Below are positions 58,291-64,000 of a stretch of DNA of 64,000 nt, piece after piece. The position numbers and the translations under genes are program-made. Numbering within the stretch: the first letter of the stretch is position 1; every line of letters begins with the position of its first letter. Under the pieces are notes generated by a model. That model was not told the DNA's origin. It did no database searches and saw nothing but the letters and a program-made list of their open reading frames with translations. The stretch spans positions 34,283-98,282 of the forward strand of contig JXTB01000164.1 in assembly GCA_002914805.1 (NCBI GenBank), written 5' to 3'. The DNA is from Parasponia andersonii (lineage: Eukaryota > Streptophyta > Magnoliopsida > Rosales > Cannabaceae).

Positions 58291-58977
58291 TGTTAGCCCA
58301 AGATTGACTACCCAAGAGGGAGGCGAATTGGGTTTTAAAACATTTTAAGAAATTTTTCAACTATATAAAACTATAGACCACTATTTTAAGACTTTTAGGT
58401 TAAATGAACAAAAATACCAAATGTATAGCACTAACACTAAATCAATTAAGCATAATAAATATCAAACACACAATCAAATAATTTGCATTAAAGTAAAGAG
58501 TGTAGGGATAGAGAAAATACAAGCTCGGTTTTTACGAGATTTGATAAACACAACGATTTACCTACGTCCCCAGTTCTCGGCAACTTGCTTTGAGCTTTTT
58601 ACTATCAGACCAAGATTATGGGCATGACCAACTCTTGTGCAAATAAAGTGAATTCTTCTTAAGCATACCCTAACCTTTATAATAGTCTTCACTCTAGCTT
58701 TATCATGCCTAATCTTGAATTATTTTGACTCTAGTAACAACTTCACCTATACGGATTATTTAGACAATAGTGCAAATCTCATCAATATACGGGTTATTTA
58801 GACTCCGATGACAACCCCACCTAAATCGGGTTATCTATGAATCTGGTATCAACATTATCTCACACTCAATAGTTTTTCAATAAGCAAGAGTGAATACACT
58901 ATTTTGGATAGAGATTCTATCACAAGATAACATCGTGTTGGTGCTTATTTTCAAATTTTTAGGTACCTAAAGTTAAC
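58291..58977 (-). mobile_element. Diverged, shortened LTR related to the Copia element, minus orientation
   Basis: It starts TGTTAGCCCAAG, and read in reverse it parallels the end of the Copia LTR (CCAAGAGGG, CGAATTGGGTTTT). It also shares the CCTACGTCCCC..GCAACTTGCTT..CTATCAGACCAAGATTATGGGC stretch. Compared with 1.35 kb for the other LTRs only about 690 bp remain. The right border is uncertain (AGTTAACA near 58970). No matching target duplication was found. Confidence 0.65.
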
Positions 58978-60283
58978 ACGAATTGGAGCATAGGGTTGGC
59001 TTTCTAATTAGGTTCTTTGATTGTTCTTGGCTAAAGATTCTAACATAACTATCATGATAAATTTGATCATATATTATATTCTAAAGCTAAATAAATATCA
59101 TTCTCGGGATGTTTCCTCTCATTGTTCCTATAGTACTATTGTTTGGATGCTGAGATTTTAGGAAATAGGAATGAACTGGCTAATGCGATCAATGGTTTTA
59201 TTAATTTTAGTTTTTATTTTTGAGCTATTCTTCCCCATGATTCTTATCTTATCTACAATTTTTGATGATGATGGATGACAAAACACATTATCTTACAGTG
59301 AATTTGGAGTCATAAAATATAATTGGAGCTTCATTCAAATTATGTTTATTATGCTTTTAGAACAGACACATTGGATGTGTTGTATTTTGTGAAAATCTTA
59401 TATGAAAGATACCTTAAACTCAAATATTATGTCTATGATGATGCTTTAGAATTTAGATGTTGGATGAATTTATTTGTGTTTTCTATTCCTGAATTGTTTT
59501 GTTTTATTTTTATTATATATGTTTAGGTTTTTTTTTAAGAAAGTTTCTTAAATATGTTTAGTTGTGTTAACTATTAATACTTAATTCGACACTTATCTCG
59601 ACTTTTTAGGTGCAAAAGTTGAAAATATTGAGATATTGTGTATGTTGAATCATAAATTATTCGTCACTTTTTGTGTAAAACAAAAGAAAGCAAGTAACAT
59701 ATTTTAAATTATTCTACACGTGTATCAATCTCGTTTTACTATTACATGACATTTTTATTAAACATGTTATCGTGTGACTTATTTAGTACTTGTTTCGTAT
59801 TGGTATTTTAAGTTTTTCACATATTTAATAAATTTATCACGTTTGTATTTAGATATAATCGTATCGTGTCAAAATTGTATTGATATGAATATGACATGAT
59901 TATACTAATTACTAGTCATATATATTCTCCAATTCTATGATCTGATAAATTATTATTTCCTACGATAATATAGGCATTTTGTAATTCGATTATCAGATGA
60001 ACTAGTTTTCATAATGCACTTATTTTATCAAATAGAATTTATATTTTGATCTAAAAATAAATGTATATATTAACCTTCCTTTGGAAAAGGAAAAAAAATA
60101 CTAGCATAGAATTAACGTTGTATAGTTTTTTTAACTAAAGAAGTAGATTGATGACCGACTTTCTCTGGGAAAACCCTAATAAAAAAGGACGGGCAACTGA
60201 CAGTTCCCTTTTCTGTCAAATTTCAGGAGCACAATCAAAAAGTTACAGTGGCCTCAGAAGGAGGAGGAGAAAAAGAAGAAATA
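58978..60283. other. Intergenic DNA, no gene supported
   Basis: AT-rich. The 67-codon frame at 59323-59526 is hydrophobic/aromatic and unrecognised. The last 80 bp are less AT-rich and are probably the copied 5' UTR of the DPH3 pseudogene. Confidence 0.45.
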
Positions 60284-60523
60284 ATGTCATACGATGACAA
60301 GGAGATCGAAGACATGGAGTGGAACAAAAAGCTCAAAACGTACACATACCAATTCCAAATCACCAAGGAGGACCTTAGGCTCGGCAAGGAGATCACTCGA
60401 TACCCAAGTTGTTCTCTCTACATAACTATCATCTATAACATCGAAGATTTCTCTGCCTAATCTGATCAGAGAACCAACAAGGCTATCGAACCCTCCAAAC
60501 AGAATCCCATCACCGTTGCTTGA
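60284..60523 (+). pseudogene. DPH3 (KTI11) intronless pseudogene
   Basis: DPH3/KTI11 is a small CSL-type zinc protein that donates electrons in diphthamide synthesis on eEF2 and supports Elongator tRNA modification. The ATG at 60284 opens MSYDDKEIEDMEWN, then FQITKEDLRLGKEI, then PSCSLYITIIYNIEDF, all in family order. The segment that should hold the first Cys-x-Cys pair is missing (an 18-bp in-frame deletion fits), and the first Cys of the second pair is Tyr (RYPSC), so only one of four zinc ligands remains. A TAA at 60458-60460 cuts the 58-codon product. Beyond it the same frame continues as a hydrophilic tail to a TGA at 60521-60523, at the usual family length. The lack of introns suggests a processed copy, but the parent's introns are not visible here. 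Confidence 0.8.
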
Positions 60524-63500
60524 AAATCTAGGTTCATCATATATTATTTCATTTCATTTTTTTTTTTGCATCCAATAGAAATTTCTAATTTTCAAGTAAT
60601 TCATTGGAATATGGTCAGAATTTGATTTTGATTATAATTATCTGTTGGAATTTTGGACAATTTTTTCTGGTATTTACATCATAATACTCAACACAATTTA
60701 AATTTTATTAAGGATAGGAATTGAAAATAATAATTCATAGTTAGTAACCAGACAATTTATCCCCGATTGCCTATGAGCAATGTGTTTGAATTTGGGTTTA
60801 TCTCGAATAATTTTAGAAAATATGTATATCTATTTGAAAAGTTTGCATAATATTTTATTATTCTACTTATTCTATCCGAGAACTAGTCTGAAATTAGACT
60901 GATCATATTATAGAGAAACCATTGTTTCGAGTGTTAATTTACCTTACTAGGTTTTTATAATTATTAATAATAATAATAAATAAATAATATTTATTATCTT
61001 ACTAGGAAATTTGAAGCTAGCAGACATGTATAGAAATTACTGCTACCCTTTTTCAAATGAGAAAAATGAGTGTACTAGAATTTAGTTTCATTATGCAAAC
61101 TCATATGTGTTTCTTTTGAGATCACAATTTATACTTTGGACCCATATGAATGGACGGATGTGATGCAATGCGATTGTCACTAGTAGAAACCTTTTTTTTT
61201 TATGGAATCACTCTTTTTGACTAGTCTATGAATAAGCTAGAAGTAATGTTATATCTTACAATGGACTTGACAGAAGGTGGTTAAGTAATGAAGGGATTCC
61301 TTCCAAGTTTTGATGGAGCTTTTGACTTGTTATAAAGAAAGTGAGAAACGAGTTTTGTTTTGTTTTGTCTTTTTTAGGTATTTATAACGGGAGAAGAATA
61401 ACGAGCAATATATTTTGAGAGAATATTATTTACTTAGAACTCAGGATCATATTATTGTGTGAAATTTTTTATGTGTGAGGCTCAGAAATTATTTATTTAT
61501 TAACTTGTAATGATGATTAAATACATGCATCTTCATGGTTTATGCCTATTGCCATTTTATTCATTTAAATGTTTCTCATAATCCGTTCTACATGAATGAG
61601 TCGTTCTTAGTATGAGACAATTTTTTAATAGAAGTAAAACTTTATGTGCAAATGAACAAAACAAACCCCTTTGCCTAAACCCGTTCCAGATTTGGGAAAA
61701 CAAAGGGGAGGCTCTCTAAATGTTTTCGAGGATGAATGAAGTAATACAATTTGAATCAAATAAAGTTGCATAATTTAATTCAATTTGGAGATGTAAATGG
61801 GCTGTGTTGGGGCGGCCCACACTGTAACCCCTTAGGAATCTTTAGACTTGCAATTTTAGTAGAATTATTATAAACTTATTGTCAAAGTTTAATAAGTTTA
61901 CATTCACAAATACTTGAAATTATGTGTGTGATATTATTTTAATGTTAAATTTTATTACGTGAGAAAATCATAGTTAATCATTGTTTTAACTTAGAAATTG
62001 TAAGTTAGTTTTCCTTAATAATAAATTGATTCTACAATAATTATATTATGTACATCAATATAACCTAATTAAAAATGTGACATGTTTATGTTACATTAAA
62101 AAAAATTATTACATTTTATAACCTAAAGTTAATAGTTGCACCAAAATAGTAACATGCCATAATTTGAATGGCTAGGATTTAAGTATACAAATAATTAAGT
62201 AGACAAATCAATCTAAGGGTGAAAAATAAGTTATAGAAAAAAATGAAGAGTAGTAAAGTTTTACTTTAGGAAGGTAATAACTTTAAATGAGTGGAATAGA
62301 TTAGGAAAGGGATAAAGTTAGTGGGTAATTCAAAAGATAGGAAAAAATGAAAATCATAATGGAAATGTACTTTGGAAATTAGTGGCCATAATTCAAAGTG
62401 GAAGACATAGACAAAACTAATTAGTAACTTTTGTCTCCAAAATAATTCAAAATATATAAAAAAAAGATTAATATAGTGGAGACTTTCTTTGGGAGCTAGT
62501 AGTATTAGATTCCAAAAAATTGAAAAATAAGAAAGATTAGAGACAAAAGTAGTGGATGAATAAAAAAAATAAAGTAAAAGATAAGGTAATGGAGTAGAAA
62601 AAGAAGATATATTGACAAATTAATAATAATGATACTTGAATTATTTAATGGAATGTAAAAATATATATTATTGGATACCTTCTATGGATGGTCTATAAAT
62701 AGATTATTCATTTGACAATTCAAATCTATGCTTAATCTTTCAATTACATGCCAAAACTATCTTCATATTTCCAATTATTCCTTCTCAAAAGAAAAAAAAA
62801 AAAACTCTTTCTACCTCACTTTCTTCCAAATCCACAAGAGCTATAATATTTTACCTATCGACTCTAGAAATTAAGAATTATAATTAAGAGTAGAGAGCAC
62901 TTAGTTTTGTAGTATAGACGTAAGAAATAAGATTCAAGCTTGGAAGGTAATTATTCCCTTACCTTGCTTGTTATGTGATTATATAAAAGAATAAATAGGT
63001 AATAACATATTTGACCTACTTTAGATGTTATATAATTTATATTATGTTTAGACTTATTTTGTTGATTTCTTAAGCCTCTAAATATGAATACTTCATAATA
63101 ACAAATGCTAAATAATAATAATAATAATAGTAAAATCAAAATGATTAAACACAAAAAGTGGAAGATTTTTAAGTATAAGACCCTAAAATAAAATATCCAT
63201 GAAAATGAATCAAACTTAATGATTTAGACTTAGATCCTTGAGAACAGATTTTTATTCATTAAAAATGTTTTCCAAAAATTAAAGTTGTTTGCTCAAAAGT
63301 TGGAAGGACTAAAATGCAAAAACTTTGAGTATTTGGGTCAAAAGTGTAATTTTGACAAAATATGGGTCAAATATGTAAGAAAGTTATTTTAGGTAGTTTA
63401 AAGACTATTTTAAAGTATAAAAGTAAATAAAAGAATAATCTTTAACAAAAAAAAGTTATAACTCAATATTTACCATTAGAGGGCATAAATGTTAGAAATC

Positions 63501-64000
63501 TTAAGATTATGGGCAAAAATATAAATTATAAAACTTGAAATAATGAGTTAGAAATTTGGTATAAGAACAAATGAAAAAAAATTATTTTAGATCTCTAATT
63601 GGGATAAGAAAAGATTTACTTAAATTTAAGACATAAACTCAATTATAGGAAATAAATAATGTATGCCTCTAACTGTATTTTGCCTAAATTTAGTGATAAG
63701 CCTAAAAAGCGCGATCAATATAAAATAATATTTAGTCCAAGTATGATTTTTAGATTTTAAATTTGTATATCCCTTAGTGTAGTTGATTCAATTATCATAT
63801 TATGACCCTTAATTACGAATAAAGAAATTAATCAAGAATAATTCAAAGTATTTGATGAAAAGAAATATAATTAAGGAAACTTAATTGATTGAGGATGATA
63901 TTAATCAAATCAATAACCAAATTATTGATAGATTAAAAAGATCACTATGATCAAGGTTAAGGAGAATCAAATCTCATCCATCTAAGTGAAAATATAAATT
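60524..64000. other. Intergenic DNA, no gene seen
   Basis: AT-rich sequence. A TATA-box-like CTATAAATAGA at about 62693-62703, followed by a CT/A-rich stretch, resembles an LTR or plant promoter but leads to no reading frame. A TAA/TAATAA microsatellite lies near 63113-63128. GGTCAAA(A)GTGTAATTTTGAC-like words at 63330-63400 are common in plant LTRs. No TG...CA borders could be fixed. Confidence 0.5.

Noticed and set aside
59323-59526. 67-codon plus-strand frame
   Set aside because: Hydrophobic/aromatic composition from AT-rich codons; could be a transposon relic but nothing identifies it.

Overview
This window is nuclear DNA of a flowering plant, most likely a eudicot. It carries spliced plant-type genes with GT-AG introns, an extra-large G protein (XLG) gene found only in plants, and a complete plant-type SMG1 gene. 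These sit in very AT-rich intergenic DNA full of LTR retrotransposons, solo LTRs, MITEs, SINEs and degenerate tandem repeats. SMG1 is missing from Arabidopsis thaliana, so this is not that species. Two N characters (29219, 44382) mark unresolved bases in the assembly.

Layout. 1-15000 holds no gene I can support. It is a nest of transposons: the end of one LTR (1-124), a 2.2-kb solo LTR with ATAAA target duplications inside a degenerate tandem array (1852-4069), a 672-bp tandem duplication whose second copy is split by a 1.7-kb solo LTR (6850-8594), a CACTA-type element inserted in a long-inverted-repeat element (8787-11235), and several MITE-like inverted-repeat elements up to about 14960. 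15864-19761 (+) is an XLG gene of eight exons, 890 residues. 20905-21138 (-) and 24296-24547 (-) are two tiny intronless genes whose products share their N- and C-terminal ends. 26596-44476 (-) is SMG1, the PIKK kinase of nonsense-mediated mRNA decay, in fifteen exons covering about 18 kb. Its first exon has a frame break exactly at an N. 44853-44989 is a SINE with target duplications. 45160-46400 is tandemly duplicated DNA. 47076-55484 is one complete but dead Copia element (two LTRs, CCAAT target duplications, broken gag and pol, no integrase, a third degraded reading frame before the 3' LTR). 57400-58977 is a tandem-repeat region ending in a diverged minus-strand LTR relative. 60284-60523 (+) is a decayed DPH3 (KTI11) copy that has lost most of its zinc ligands. 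60524-64000 shows no gene.

The genes do not form a pathway: XLG acts in G-protein signalling, SMG1 in RNA surveillance, and the DPH3 copy derives from a diphthamide/tRNA-modification factor. I see no new multi-gene system. The observations most worth following up are the paired small genes, an upstream reading frame and a possible 42-nt cassette exon in SMG1, the degenerate nucleotide-binding loop of the XLG protein, and the nested insertion history. All exon boundaries were placed by eye from splice dinucleotides, reading phase and remembered family similarity.
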